DNA from: Luoshenia tenuis
Lineage (GTDB): Bacteria > Bacillota > Clostridia > Christensenellales > GCA-900066905
Assembly (NCBI RefSeq): GCF_014384745.1
Contig: NZ_JACRSO010000002.1
Location: forward strand, 62,001-126,000
DNA length: 64,000 nt
Direction of reading: 5' to 3'
Positions 34,514 through 43,238 of this stretch are shown here, piece after piece (position 1 is the first letter of the stretch; each line of letters opens with the position of its first letter). The notes under the pieces were generated by a model. The model had not been told where the DNA came from. It searched no databases and saw only the letters and a list, made by a program, of their open reading frames with translations. The translations under genes and the position numbers were made by a program.

Positions 34514-34822
34514 TTACTTATTGGGGATGATCTCACGAATCGAGCGAATCGCGATATGGCCCTGATCCAGACCCGTAAAGGCCGCAACCGCCGCTGAAAT
34601 CGCCACCACCAAGCTCTGCTCAGCATTCGCAGCAGGCTTTGCCGGCGCTTGTGGTTTTACAGGTGTGTTAGCCGCTGCAGATGCAGCGGGCTGCTTGCCA
34701 GCCGTCATCTTACCGACGATCAGGCCCATGATCTTGATTAACAAGATTACGAGCAGAAGTCCGGCAAAGACGATGATCAAGCCAATTACAGCAACCGTCA
34801 AACCATACAAAAGTTTGTCCAT
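34514..34822 (-). CDS. oadG: OadG family protein (decarboxylase gamma subunit)
   Basis: The 102-aa protein has one N-terminal membrane helix (residues about 7-33), an Ala/Pro-rich stretch, and a conserved end typical of OadG-like proteins (AISAAVAAFTGLDQGHIAIRS). The gamma subunit anchors the complex and joins alpha to beta. It is the first gene of the operon. Confidence 0.85.
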   Translation of the reverse strand: MDKLLYGLTVAVIGLIIVFAGLLLVILLIKIMGLIVGKMTAGKQPAASAAANTPVKPQAPAKPAANAEQSLVVAISAAVAAFTGLDQGHIAIRSIREIIPNK

Positions 34823-35076
34823 ACTCTCTTTCCACCTTTCCCTCTACATTTTGTTTAGGATACACCCTACGGATTGCTTATATAAAAGCCAGAATAGAAT
34901 CCGTTTTGGGAAAGGCAGGTGCCCTTATCAAAAAAAGCCCCAACCTAGCCCAAATTCTAATATTCTACATTTAACCTTTTTTTCCTGCCTCTGGTCGATA
35001 TTTTTTATTCTAAGGCCTGTTTTAAGCCACAAACGATTGTGCAGCCGCGTAAAATAATGTCTTTATCTTGTGGCAT

Positions 35077-35090
35077 AAGCGTTAACGCTT
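35077..35090. promoter_or_regulatory. Perfect 14-bp palindrome upstream of the oad operon
   Basis: AAGCGTTAACGCTT is a perfect palindrome in the 281-bp gap between mnmM and oadG. It could be an operator of a dimeric regulator or a minor hairpin past mnmM; it has no following T tract. I see no clear promoter for the oad operon in the rest of this gap. Confidence 0.45.
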
Positions 35091-35103
35091 TACAGTAGCC
35101 CTT

Positions 35104-35700
35104 TTATTTCCGCTCGATCAAAAACCATTGCGGGGCATTTTCTGTCTGGTTTGCAAAAACCAGATGCAGCGCCGTGTATTCGGCCTCCTTTAGCGTTTTA
35201 AGCCATTTAGTCAAGGCTTCCGCCTCTTGCCTGCCCTCAGTATGCCCCGGATACGCGCAGATCGATACGCGCCCGCCCGGCCGTAAAAGGCTGAGTGTCG
35301 ATACAATGGCTTTTTGAGTAGAAGGCCAAAGCGTTTTAACGGCACGATCCCCGGCCGGAAGATAGCCCAGGTTAAACATACATGCGGCCACGGGCGCCTG
35401 TACATACCGGGCCAGGTGTTCATGGCTGTCCAAGATCAGTTGACAGCGGCCATCAAGCGCCTGCTCTTCCAGTTTTTCGCGCGTGCGCGTCAGAGCGAGC
35501 TGTTGTACATCAAAGCTAAAAACCCGCCCCAGCTCCCCCACCTGTTTAGCCAGAAAAAGCGTATCATATCCGTTGCCGGCGGTGGCGTCAATAACCTGCT
35601 CTCCCGGCTTTACCACCTGAGAGATAGCCCAATGGGAAAAAGCCCTGGCGCTTTCCGGCAGCGGCACGAGCCCGCTTTGACTTTCTTCTAATACACCCAT
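35104..35700 (-). CDS. mnmM: MnmM (YtqB)-like tRNA wobble-uridine methyltransferase
   Basis: The 198-aa class I SAM methyltransferase has motif I VIDATAGNGYDTLFLA, a DVQ acidic residue after strand 2, and the FNLGYLPAGD loop. This fits the YtqB family, shown in Bacillus to be MnmM, which makes mnm5U34 from nm5U34 in tRNA. The length is normal. It lies 26 bp after rluB. Confidence 0.8.
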   Translation of the reverse strand: MGVLEESQSGLVPLPESARAFSHWAISQVVKPGEQVIDATAGNGYDTLFLAKQVGELGRVFSFDVQQLALTRTREKLEEQALDGRCQLILDSHEHLARYVQAPVAACMFNLGYLPAGDRAVKTLWPSTQKAIVSTLSLLRPGGRVSICAYPGHTEGRQEAEALTKWLKTLKEAEYTALHLVFANQTENAPQWFLIERK

Positions 35701-35726
35701 CTTCTATATCCCCTTTTGCCCTTGGC

Positions 35727-36449
35727 TTAGGCATGCAGCCCGCAGACCTGTTTGATCTGGCGCAGTTCCTCATCCGTCAACGGGCGCACAGCGCCGATAG
35801 GAAGGGTGCCCAGCGTCAACGGCCCCATGGCTGTACGCTCCAGCGATACGACTTCGTGCCCTACCGCCTCGCACATCCTCCGGATCTGCCGGTTACGCCC
35901 CTCGCGGATAGCAATCTCTATATCGGAGTAGATCGCGTTGCTTCGCAAGATCCGCACCTTTGCCGGCGCAGTCATCCGCCCGTCTAAGGGCAGGCCTTCT
36001 CGCAACCGCTGGGCCTGTTCGGGCGTCAGTTTGCCCGCGATGCGCGCGCAATAGGTCTTATAGATCCGGTGGCGCGGATGCATCAGCGCAAAGGAAAGAT
36101 CCCCATCGTCGGTCAGCAGCAGCAGCCCGCTGGTATCGTAGTCCAGCCGGCCTACCGGAAAAAGCCGCGGTGCGCCGCCGGGCAGCAGATCCACGATCGT
36201 CTTGCGGCCTTGCGGGTCGTAAAGCGTAGTCATCACCCCGCGCGGCTTGTGCATTAGCCAATACGTATGCAACATGACCGGGGTCACGGTTTTACCGTCT
36301 ACCGTCACGCTGTCTTTTTCTTCATCTACCTCAAATCCCATCTGAACGATTTGCTCGCCGTTGACCGTGACCCGTCCAGATGCAATGATCTCCTCGCACT
36401 TTCTGCGGGAAGCCACCCCGCACTGCGCTAAATAACGTTGAAGCCGCAC
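35727..36449 (-). CDS. rluB: Ribosomal pseudouridine synthase B (RluB-like)
   Basis: The 240-aa protein has an N-terminal S4 RNA-binding domain (RLQRYLAQCGVASRRKCEE) and a catalytic domain with the Asp in GRLDYDTSGLLLLT. It is of the RsuA/RluB/E/F type; RluB isomerises a uridine of 23S rRNA helix 89-90. The start is GTG 36449 with AGGGG upstream. In Bacillus rluB follows scpA/scpB and the spore genes; here the same gene set is nearby but rearranged. Confidence 0.93.
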   Translation of the reverse strand: MRLQRYLAQCGVASRRKCEEIIASGRVTVNGEQIVQMGFEVDEEKDSVTVDGKTVTPVMLHTYWLMHKPRGVMTTLYDPQGRKTIVDLLPGGAPRLFPVGRLDYDTSGLLLLTDDGDLSFALMHPRHRIYKTYCARIAGKLTPEQAQRLREGLPLDGRMTAPAKVRILRSNAIYSDIEIAIREGRNRQIRRMCEAVGHEVVSLERTAMGPLTLGTLPIGAVRPLTDEELRQIKQVCGLHA

Positions 36450-36593
36450 GCCTTATCGCCCCTACTCTCATCATTACTCACAGCTACCAGTATAACCCAA
36501 ATGGACGGTATTTGGAAAGATGAGGTTTTTAAAGAAAAGCGTTCTTGCATGCTGTTTTCAACCGTGATAAGGTAGAAAAAAGGGGGCATAGTG

Positions 36594-37109
36594 ATGGAAC
36601 AAAATAGCTATTGCGAAATAATAGCCGACCAGACCGAGCGGGCGCTGTGGGAAGTCAAAAACGTGATCGACTGCATTCCGGACGCGCTTTGGGACCGCAT
36701 CTATTGCGACATGCCGCTTTGGAAGCATGTTTATCATACCTTGCATTCGCTGGACCAATGGTTTATTAACCCTATAGTCTATGCGCAGCCGCCCTTCCAT
36801 CGCCATGCGCTCAATGATTTGGATGTGGTAGCCGAAGGCTATCTGTCCCGGGACGAGATCCAGCGTTATGTTCAGACCGTATCCGAGAAAATTCGCGCTT
36901 ACTTAACCGAGCTTACGGATGAACTGCTTTTAAGCTGTCCGCAGAGCTGCCCCTATACTCGGTTTACGCTGATACTGGCGCAGCACCGTCACCTCCACAC
37001 GCATATGGGGATGCTGATGGGCTACATCATTGCGGAAACGGGGCAGTGGCCGCGCGTATTAGGACTGACGCATGAAATTCCTTCGCAGGGATACGATAAA
37101 TATTTTTAG
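36594..37109 (+). CDS. DinB-like family protein
   Basis: This 171-aa helical protein has the DinB/YfiT four-helix pattern with His-rich segments (WKHVYHTLHSLD near residues 44-54; QHRHLHTHMG near 128-137) that can bind a metal. Many members act as thiol-dependent S-transferases, but the substrate cannot be inferred here. ATG 36594 is preferred, with AGGGGG 8 nt upstream. It is the only + strand protein gene in the right half. Confidence 0.75.
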   Translation: MEQNSYCEIIADQTERALWEVKNVIDCIPDALWDRIYCDMPLWKHVYHTLHSLDQWFINPIVYAQPPFHRHALNDLDVVAEGYLSRDEIQRYVQTVSEKIRAYLTELTDELLLSCPQSCPYTRFTLILAQHRHLHTHMGMLMGYIIAETGQWPRVLGLTHEIPSQGYDKYF

Positions 37110-37117
37110 TAAAAAGT

Positions 37118-37144
37118 AAAGCCGCCTTGTTAGGCGGCTTTATC
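37118..37144. terminator. Bidirectional terminator
   Basis: A 10-bp stem AAAGCCGCCT/AGGCGGCTTT with a TGTT loop lies between the convergent DinB-like gene and gerW. Confidence 0.8.
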
Positions 37145-37158
37145 ATTCCATTGTTTAA

Positions 37159-37590
37159 CTACGCGTTGGTGTTGTCGCCGGGCGTGCAGCACTCTTTTTG
37201 CTGAAGCCCTTCAACAAATTTTTTGATCTCACACAGCACCTGTGGCACAATGTCCACGATGCGGTCGTACGGCGAGTTGCACTGGGTGGGCATGACCCGC
37301 ATCTGATCCTCAGAGGCCACTAAAAAGGCCACCGGGGTCAGGGATATACCGGCGCTGGTTCCTCCCGCAAAGGGAAACCGGTGCGTATCGTCCGCCGCAG
37401 TGGGCGTACCCGGTGCGGGATTGCCGTATTCCCCACCTCCGGCGACGAAACCGAAGCTGACCTTGGATACCGGAACGATCACCGAGCCGTCGTCTGTCTG
37501 CATCGGGTCGCCAATAATGGTATTGACGTCGATCATATCTTTAATATTTTCCAGCGTGGTTTTCATGATGTTTTCGATCGGATGATTCAC
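37159..37590 (-). CDS. gerW: GerW family sporulation protein (YtfJ)
   Basis: The 143-aa protein matches the YtfJ/GerW family: MKTTLENIKDMIDVNTIIGD, VSFGFVAGGGEYG and the Gly-rich core GGTSAGISLTPVAFLV. In Bacillus it is a forespore protein needed for a normal germination response. The start is GTG 37590; its ribosome binding site GGGAGG lies in the last codons of the ytfI-like gene, so translation is coupled. The C-terminus carries a Cys pair (KECC). Confidence 0.92.
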   Translation of the reverse strand: MNHPIENIMKTTLENIKDMIDVNTIIGDPMQTDDGSVIVPVSKVSFGFVAGGGEYGNPAPGTPTAADDTHRFPFAGGTSAGISLTPVAFLVASEDQMRVMPTQCNSPYDRIVDIVPQVLCEIKKFVEGLQQKECCTPGDNTNA

Positions 37591-37593
37591 GTG

Positions 37594-38199
37594 CTATTTC
37601 CTCCCATTCATACGCCGCATCCGGAACCATAACATCAGGATATGGCGCAACTTTACTGTTATTATGGTTTGAAAAACAAATTCCATGCACGTTTTTTGGA
37701 ATTCGGGCAGCACCGTTGCGCTGTAGTGCGACATTTCTCCTGCGCGCGTTGAAAGGACCGAAGCGCCGCAGGATACAATGGTTTGCAGATACCCGCAGAT
37801 CAGTGCGGTTTTATCCGCGTAGCCGCCGATTCCCAGGCGAAACTTAAAGTACAGCTGTCTAAAGCGCAGGTAAGGAAGTATGGGTCCCTTTAGACGGATA
37901 TTTTGTTTTGGGCGCAGCTTGGCCACTTGTATGCGCTCTTGCAGCCAATCAACCAGCACTGCTTCCTGGAGGAGCTGCTGTTTTTTTCCAAAGATCAGAA
38001 TATGCCACGCCCCGTCCTCGGCCTTTTGAAAAGTTACTTTCCGCGCAAAAAGAGTTGCGCGGAAAAACGACGCGCGCAGTGCCATATCCTTTCCCTCTTG
38101 CGTTATATTGACATTGGCTTCTAAGCGCACGCCGCAAAAAAATATAAAGGACAGGAGCAGCGCCAGCCCAGCAAATAAAAAAAGAATACCTGCATCCAT
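37594..38199 (-). CDS. DUF2953 family protein (YtfI-like)
   Basis: The 201-aa protein has one N-terminal membrane helix (residues about 5-24) and a DUF2953 domain ending in YSATVLPEF and a basic tail. The function is unknown. ytfI-ytfJ adjacency is conserved in Bacillus, which supports a shared sporulation context. The stop codon is 3 bp from the gerW start. Confidence 0.8.
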   Translation of the reverse strand: MDAGILFLFAGLALLLSFIFFCGVRLEANVNITQEGKDMALRASFFRATLFARKVTFQKAEDGAWHILIFGKKQQLLQEAVLVDWLQERIQVAKLRPKQNIRLKGPILPYLRFRQLYFKFRLGIGGYADKTALICGYLQTIVSCGASVLSTRAGEMSHYSATVLPEFQKTCMEFVFQTIITVKLRHILMLWFRMRRMNGRK

Positions 38200-38271
38200 C
38201 GGTTTTGGAACGCCCCTTCCCTATCTGATGGATCTAGTATTCCTTTTGATTGGCAAATTCATACAATCGGA

Positions 38272-38880
38272 CTAAGATTCTGTATCTTTATCTTCCGTCT
38301 CCAGGTCAAGCGCGGCTTCCGATGCGCCGGTATCTTCCAAATGGATCTGCTCCTGCTCGGGCGGCAGGCGCCACTCATCCCGGCCCGGCAGATCCTCTAT
38401 CCGCTCCAGCCCAAAATGCCGCAAAAATTCATCCGTTGTCCCCAGCAGCATTGGCCGGCCGATGCTCTCTTTGCGCCCTACCTCCTGGATCATGTTCTTT
38501 TTCATCAGGGAGTTGATCGCATACTCGCAGCGCACCCCGCGGATCTGCTCGATCTCCGCCCGGGTCACCGGCTGACGGTATGCTACGATAGAGAGCGTTT
38601 CCATCACAGCCTGGGATAAAGACTGTTTCCGCTTAGGAAACAGCAGTTTCTCCACCACCGTGCCATGTTCGTTTTTAGAGCCCAACTGTACTTTATCGCC
38701 GAATTTGATCAGCATTAGTCCGCTGTCCGGCCGGGCATATTTTTCGTCCAGTGCATCTAAAGCGTCGTACACCTGCGCCAGGGAAACCTCCAACCCCTTG
38801 GCCAGCTCCTTGCGGGTTAGCGGATCGCCGCTGACAAATAAGATCGATTCAATAAGTGCCGCCAGGGCAATTTTATCCAT
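38272..38880 (-). CDS. scpB: Segregation and condensation protein B
   Basis: The 202-aa protein has two winged-helix domains. Family features are AALIESILFVSGDPLTRKEL, LSIVAYRQPVTRAEIEQIRG and the following VGRKESIGRPMLLGTT. ScpB dimers bridge ScpA in the SMC complex that organises and separates chromosomes. ATG 38880 has GGAGAG 7 nt upstream; the longer frame to 38946 overlaps scpA and lacks support. Confidence 0.96.
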   Translation of the reverse strand: MDKIALAALIESILFVSGDPLTRKELAKGLEVSLAQVYDALDALDEKYARPDSGLMLIKFGDKVQLGSKNEHGTVVEKLLFPKRKQSLSQAVMETLSIVAYRQPVTRAEIEQIRGVRCEYAINSLMKKNMIQEVGRKESIGRPMLLGTTDEFLRHFGLERIEDLPGRDEWRLPPEQEQIHLEDTGASEAALDLETEDKDTES

Positions 38881-38893
38881 TCGTTTCTCTCCT

Positions 38894-39631
38894 CTACGCT
38901 TTAACCGGTTTAGCGACGGCGTGGATATAAATCTCGCTAAAGGCATTATCCTGCGCTACCTGTAGCCGGCCGGCCTTCAGCAGCTCCAGCAGCGCTAAAA
39001 AGGTGGTCACCACGGCAGCGCGCTCGTAACGGCCCTCGAACAGCTCGTGGAAGGTGACTTGCCCATTCTCGCGGATAATTTTTCTAAGGTACTGCATCCG
39101 GTTTTCGATGGTATAAACGTCGCTGTCGATCTTATCGCTGAAAACATTGGGCCTGTCGATATCCTGCGCTTGGCTCATCACGGCGGCAAAGGCTTCAATA
39201 AGCGCGTCTATGGACATGTTCTGCAGTTCGACCGGCCGCTCTTTGGTGATCCATTCCTCCGGCAGCTTAAAAAAGACGTTTTTATAGGTTTCCTCCAGCG
39301 CGCGGAGATTTTCACCCGCTTCTTTATACTTCTTGTATTCCGTCAATTGCCGGATCAGCTCCGCCTCCGGGTTCTCCTCCTCTTCCACCGTTTCGGCGGG
39401 TTTACGGGGCAGCAAAGAACGGCTTTTGATATACAGCAAATTGGCGGCCATAGCTAAAAACTCGCTGGCCGTATCCATGTCCAAATCGTCCAACTGGCGC
39501 ATATAGGCCATGTATTGCTCGGTGATCTCGGAAACAAAGATATCTTCGATCTGGATCTGCGCCCGGTTGACCAGGTGCAAAAGAAGATCAAGAGGCCCGT
39601 CAAAATCCCCTAAGTGAAAGACATATGCCAT
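38894..39631 (-). CDS. scpA: Segregation and condensation protein A
   Basis: The 245-aa kleisin of the SMC complex starts with the conserved FDGPLDLLLHLVNRAQIQIE segment, has a central acidic linker and ends in a winged-helix region that contacts the SMC head. It lies 13 bp upstream of scpB and 12 bp after the S2P-type protease gene. Confidence 0.96.
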   Translation of the reverse strand: MAYVFHLGDFDGPLDLLLHLVNRAQIQIEDIFVSEITEQYMAYMRQLDDLDMDTASEFLAMAANLLYIKSRSLLPRKPAETVEEEENPEAELIRQLTEYKKYKEAGENLRALEETYKNVFFKLPEEWITKERPVELQNMSIDALIEAFAAVMSQAQDIDRPNVFSDKIDSDVYTIENRMQYLRKIIRENGQVTFHELFEGRYERAAVVTTFLALLELLKAGRLQVAQDNAFSEIYIHAVAKPVKA

Positions 39632-39643
39632 AGCTACGCCACC

Positions 39644-40282
39644 TTATAATCCCAAAAGGGTAAAAAGCCAAACGAACAGCTCGACCATATGCGCCAGCAA
39701 AAAGCCTACGATATTGCTCAGGATACCGCTGGTAAAGCCCAACAGTACCAGGGCCATCAGGAGCAGAGGTCCATACTTTTCAAAGGTCCACATGGCCTTT
39801 AGGTTGCGCGGATGAATAAAGTTTTTCACGATATTATATCCATCCAACGGGGGCAGCGGGATCAGGTTAAATACGCAAAGCACCAGGTTGATCGATACCA
39901 TTTCGGATACGATATTGTACCAGATATTGCCATAGGCGCCATAAAACAGCATAGCGACCAGTATACCGGTAAAGACGAAGCCGATGATCAGATTCATTAG
40001 CGGCCCGGCGAGGGACACCCATAGCATCGCGTGTCGCCCGCGCATCCGGCCCGGGTTGACCTGTACGGGCTTGGCCCAGCCGAACCCGGCGATCAGCAGC
40101 ATCAGCATCCCCAGTATATCGATATGGGCAAAGGGATCCAATCTCAGCCGCCCGGTAAGCCGCGGGGTATCATCCCCCAGCCGGTCAGCTACCCATGCGT
40201 GCGCATATTCGTGAAAGGTAAAGCCCACAAACAGCGCCGGCAGGCGGTATAAAATCGTCATCAAACTCAGATTGCCTATCAT
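39644..40282 (-). CDS. Site-2 protease family (M50) membrane metalloprotease
   Basis: The 212-aa polytopic protein has the zinc motif HEYAH in the first helices and the second ligand motif NLIPLPPLDG. It resembles the short YwhC-type S2P group found beside scpA in Clostridia. No PDZ domain is present. ATG 40282 is preferred over the TTG at 40294, since GGAG sits inside that interval. The substrate is unknown. Confidence 0.88.
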   Translation of the reverse strand: MIGNLSLMTILYRLPALFVGFTFHEYAHAWVADRLGDDTPRLTGRLRLDPFAHIDILGMLMLLIAGFGWAKPVQVNPGRMRGRHAMLWVSLAGPLMNLIIGFVFTGILVAMLFYGAYGNIWYNIVSEMVSINLVLCVFNLIPLPPLDGYNIVKNFIHPRNLKAMWTFEKYGPLLLMALVLLGFTSGILSNIVGFLLAHMVELFVWLFTLLGL

Positions 40283-40368
40283 ATTTATCTCCAAAACAAT
40301 TATTCAAAACAATTTATTTATGATAGCATGCTGTACAAAAGGATGTCAATTCATACACCTGGATAAAG

Positions 40369-40400
40369 CAAAGCCGCCGGGCACAGCGCCGGCGGCCTTA
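40369..40400 (-). terminator. Terminator after dacF-like gene
   Basis: A GC stem GCCGCCGG/CCGGCGGC with an 8-nt loop is followed on the minus strand by TTTGCTTT. Confidence 0.6.
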
Positions 40401-40412
40401 TAAAGGCTTGGA

Positions 40413-41579
40413 TCATTCCTGGTGGAACCATCGCCCCAGTATCTTATTAAGGTGATCGGCATATTCGGCCTTGGCTACGGCGCTCTCTGCGATCAGCGGG
40501 ATGCGCGTTAGCTCATGGTCGCCCTCGGTTACGATCAGCTCGCCCAGCGGTTGCCCCTGTTCGACGGGAGCGTTTACCTCCTGCTGCAGATTGACCTGGG
40601 TCTGTACCTGGCGCGGAGCGTTTTTAGACATCAGGAGGCTATAGCCCTCCTGCGTGACCGCGTTGACGGTAAACTCCTTACCGTTGATAACGTTGGATTG
40701 CCCGTATACCTGGTTGGGCTGGATCACGGATTGCAGCTGAAAGGTATTAAAACCAAAGTTCAGCAGGTCGCTGGCCTCCTGAAAGCGCACTTTGGATGAG
40801 GGCGCGCCTAAAATCACCCCGATCAGCCGCACGTCGCCGCGCTTGGCGGTAGCGCTCAGGCAAAAGCCCGCTTCCTGGGTAGAACCGGTCTTGATTCCGT
40901 CCGCCCCGTCGTAAGTCTGCAATAATTTATTGGTGTTGCTCAGCATGGTCTCCCGGTTATTGGCGTGCTGAAGATAATCCAGCCAGATCGTGCTGTATTG
41001 AAAATAGACCTCGTGCTTGATCAGCTCCCGGCTCATGATCGCCACGTCGTGTGCGGTAGAGTGGTGCCCCTCTGCCGGCAGGCCCGTGCAATTTTTAAAC
41101 AGCGTCCCTTCCATTCCCAGTTCCTGAGCGCGGGCGTTCATCCGGTCCACAAAGGCCGCTTCGCTGCCGGCTACCCGTTCAGCCATGGCCACGCTGGCAT
41201 CGTTGCCCGAAGCGACGATGATGGATTTGATCAGGTCGCTTACCGTGTATTGGCCTCCCTCATCCAACAACACCTGGGAGCCGCCCATCCCCGCCGCATT
41301 TTTACTGATGGTCAGCACTTCGTCCAATGCGATCTCACCCCGGTCGATCGCCTCCATGACCAGTACCAGGGTCATCACCTTGGTCACGCTGGCAATGGGC
41401 ATCTGTTCGTCCGATTTATATTCGAACAGGACCTCGCCGCTGACCGGATCCATCAGCAAGGCGGATTTGGATTGGAACTCGTAATCAAACGCCTCCTGCG
41501 CCCTTGCGTTCTGGAATGGCAGTACCAGGATCGCCAGCGCCAGCAACAACACCAGATATCGATTAAGCTTGCATTTCAA
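40413..41579 (-). CDS. dacF: D-alanyl-D-alanine carboxypeptidase (DacF/PBP5 family)
   Basis: The 388-aa protein has a signal peptide (LVLLLALAILVLPFQNARA), the active-site tetrad SVTK, an SGN motif and KTGSTQEAG, followed by the C-terminal PBP5-associated domain. It trims the terminal D-Ala from peptidoglycan stem peptides outside the cell. The likely start is TTG 41579 with GGGGAGGGG about 5 nt upstream. In Bacillus dacF follows the purine nucleoside phosphorylase gene and precedes spoIIA; the punA-dacF order is kept here but spoIIA is absent. Confidence 0.9.
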   Translation of the reverse strand: MKCKLNRYLVLLLALAILVLPFQNARAQEAFDYEFQSKSALLMDPVSGEVLFEYKSDEQMPIASVTKVMTLVLVMEAIDRGEIALDEVLTISKNAAGMGGSQVLLDEGGQYTVSDLIKSIIVASGNDASVAMAERVAGSEAAFVDRMNARAQELGMEGTLFKNCTGLPAEGHHSTAHDVAIMSRELIKHEVYFQYSTIWLDYLQHANNRETMLSNTNKLLQTYDGADGIKTGSTQEAGFCLSATAKRGDVRLIGVILGAPSSKVRFQEASDLLNFGFNTFQLQSVIQPNQVYGQSNVINGKEFTVNAVTQEGYSLLMSKNAPRQVQTQVNLQQEVNAPVEQGQPLGELIVTEGDHELTRIPLIAESAVAKAEYADHLNKILGRWFHQE

Positions 41580-41618
41580 ATTGACCCCTCCCCAAATCAT
41601 GGCATCTCGCGCACAAAA

Positions 41619-41654
41619 TTAACCCCTGTACATATGGTCTATGCCCAGGGGTTA
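41619..41654 (-). terminator. Possible terminator after punA
   Basis: AACCCCTG and CAGGGGTT pair around a 17-nt loop with inner CATA/TATG pairing. The minus-strand tail TTAATTTTG is only moderately T-rich. Confidence 0.4.
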
Positions 41655-41705
41655 CAAAACATGTCTATATTATGTTTTTCTGCCGGATTTTGGGGGCGAA
41701 ATCCC

Positions 41706-42515
41706 CTACAGCGCAGCCAGGATGGTATCGATCAGCGCGGTAAAGCGCGCCTCAACGGCCTTACCCGTCTCCATAACCTCCTGGTGAGAAAGGGGCTGAT
41801 CCAGTATTCCAGCGGCCATGTTGCTGATGCAGGAAAGGCCCAGCACCCGCATCCCACAGTGGTTGGCCACGATCACCTCCGGCACGGTGGACATGCCCAC
41901 CGCATCGGCGCCCAACGTGCGCAACATCCGTATTTCGGCCGGCGTTTCAAACGAGGGGCCGCTCATCATGGCGTAGACGCCTTTTTGCAGGCTGAATCCG
42001 CATTGCTTTGCGGCGCTGCCGGCCAAAGCGATCAGCTCCCGGTCATAAGCGCGGGACATATCCGGAAAGCGCGGGCCGAACGCGTCCAGGTTGGCCCCGA
42101 TCAGCGGATTATTGCCGGAAAAATTGATATGGTCTTCTATGGCCATCAGATCCCCGGGCTGAAACTGCTGATTGACCCCGCCGGCGGCATTGGTCACGAT
42201 CAAGGTTTCAACGCCTAGCGCGCTGAGCACCCGCGTGGGAAACGTCACCTGGGCCATATCATAGCCCTCGTAATAGTGGAACCTCCCGCACATCAACACG
42301 ATGTCCTGGCCCTGATGGCGTCCAAAGGCCAACTGGCCGGCATGTCCAGGCACCGTGGTCTTTGGAAAATGCGGGATTTCCGCGTAAGGGATCGTCTGCA
42401 TCTTTTTACAATGCTTAGCGTAATTGCCCAAACCGCTCCCCAGGATGACGGCCACTTTAGGGCGCAACTGCGTTTGTGCTTTGATAGCCTGCACGGCTTG
42501 CTCGAACCGGCTCAT
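41706..42515 (-). CDS. punA: Purine nucleoside phosphorylase (trimeric, PNP I)
   Basis: The 269-aa enzyme cleaves inosine and guanosine with phosphate. Motifs are the phosphate loop ILGSGLGNYA, HFPKTTVPGHAG, GRFHYYEGY, TNAAGGVN and GADAVGMSTVPEV. The conserved Asn of the purine site follows later. AGGTGGTAAAA precedes the ATG. Confidence 0.95.
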   Translation of the reverse strand: MSRFEQAVQAIKAQTQLRPKVAVILGSGLGNYAKHCKKMQTIPYAEIPHFPKTTVPGHAGQLAFGRHQGQDIVLMCGRFHYYEGYDMAQVTFPTRVLSALGVETLIVTNAAGGVNQQFQPGDLMAIEDHINFSGNNPLIGANLDAFGPRFPDMSRAYDRELIALAGSAAKQCGFSLQKGVYAMMSGPSFETPAEIRMLRTLGADAVGMSTVPEVIVANHCGMRVLGLSCISNMAAGILDQPLSHQEVMETGKAVEARFTALIDTILAAL

Positions 42516-42540
42516 TTTTTACCACCTCGTCTTTAGTATA

Positions 42541-43164
42541 TCAACTGACCAGCCACCCTGAAAGGCCGCTTAAAATCCAGGGCGCCAAGAATGCCTCAAA
42601 CAATACGACGCCTAACAAGATCACTCCACCAGCGCAGCAGGAGGACAGATAGCTCTTTTTCCGGTCTAGCGGCATATGCAGGTGCATGATTTTGAGCCGC
42701 AGTGCTTCGGTAGACATCTGGATCGACTTAAGAGCGAGAAACCACAGCACCGGCAAAAGGATGAGCGATGGGATAAACAGCGTCAAAAATGCGGCCAGCG
42801 CCCCTTTAAAACCCCATACATAACACATGGAAGCCAGCGTAAACCCCTGTGAAAAGCCCCGGACCCCCACGATCGCCAGCGCGACCGGCGGGCCCAAAAC
42901 CGTAAAACCGGATAGCGTGATCAGGATCAGCGCCTGATAGTGTGTAAACAGCGAGCGCTGCAGCGTTTCAGACAAAGGTCTTGCCGTATTATCGGTCACC
43001 ACGCCCAGGATGCTTTGCAATCCATCGCGCTGCCCATCCGGCAGTATCTTAACCGTCACCATTCCGCTGACCAATCCGATCAGAAAAAAGAAGAGGATGA
43101 GCAGATACAGCCCAAAATTCTCCTTCAGGTGTGCGGCCAAGCGGCCGCTTAACCTCCCTGTCAA
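42541..43164 (-). CDS. spoIIM: Stage II sporulation protein M
   Basis: The 207-aa polytopic membrane protein has about five spans and the SpoIIM pattern: LKENFGLYLLILFFFLIGLV, a loop, then helices with VGVRGFSQGF. Together with SpoIID and SpoIIP it drives septal peptidoglycan removal and engulfment in the mother cell. TTG 43164 is chosen for GAGGAGG 10 nt upstream. A 10-bp hairpin ends right at that ribosome binding site. Confidence 0.92.
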   Translation of the reverse strand: MTGRLSGRLAAHLKENFGLYLLILFFFLIGLVSGMVTVKILPDGQRDGLQSILGVVTDNTARPLSETLQRSLFTHYQALILITLSGFTVLGPPVALAIVGVRGFSQGFTLASMCYVWGFKGALAAFLTLFIPSLILLPVLWFLALKSIQMSTEALRLKIMHLHMPLDRKKSYLSSCCAGGVILLGVVLFEAFLAPWILSGLSGWLVS

Positions 43165-43181
43165 GCTGATGCATCCTCCTC

Positions 43182-43228
43182 TCCCTTTGGTTTGTCCTGC
43201 GCATATCATAACCTATGCACCAAAGGGA
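43182..43228 (-). promoter_or_regulatory. RNA hairpin abutting the spoIIM ribosome binding site
   Basis: TCCCTTTGGT (43182-43191) pairs with ACCAAAGGGA (43219-43228), with an inner GCATA/TATGC stem. On the transcript the 3' arm runs directly into GAGGAGG, and no poly-U follows. It may be a translational control element or mRNA stabiliser between spo0A and spoIIM. Confidence 0.45.
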
Positions 43229-43238
43229 AGGGGTATGC

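Noticed and set aside
40965..42218. 417-aa open frame on the + strand
   Set aside because: It is antisense to dacF and punA, has a His/Gln-rich composition and no domain or ribosome binding site.
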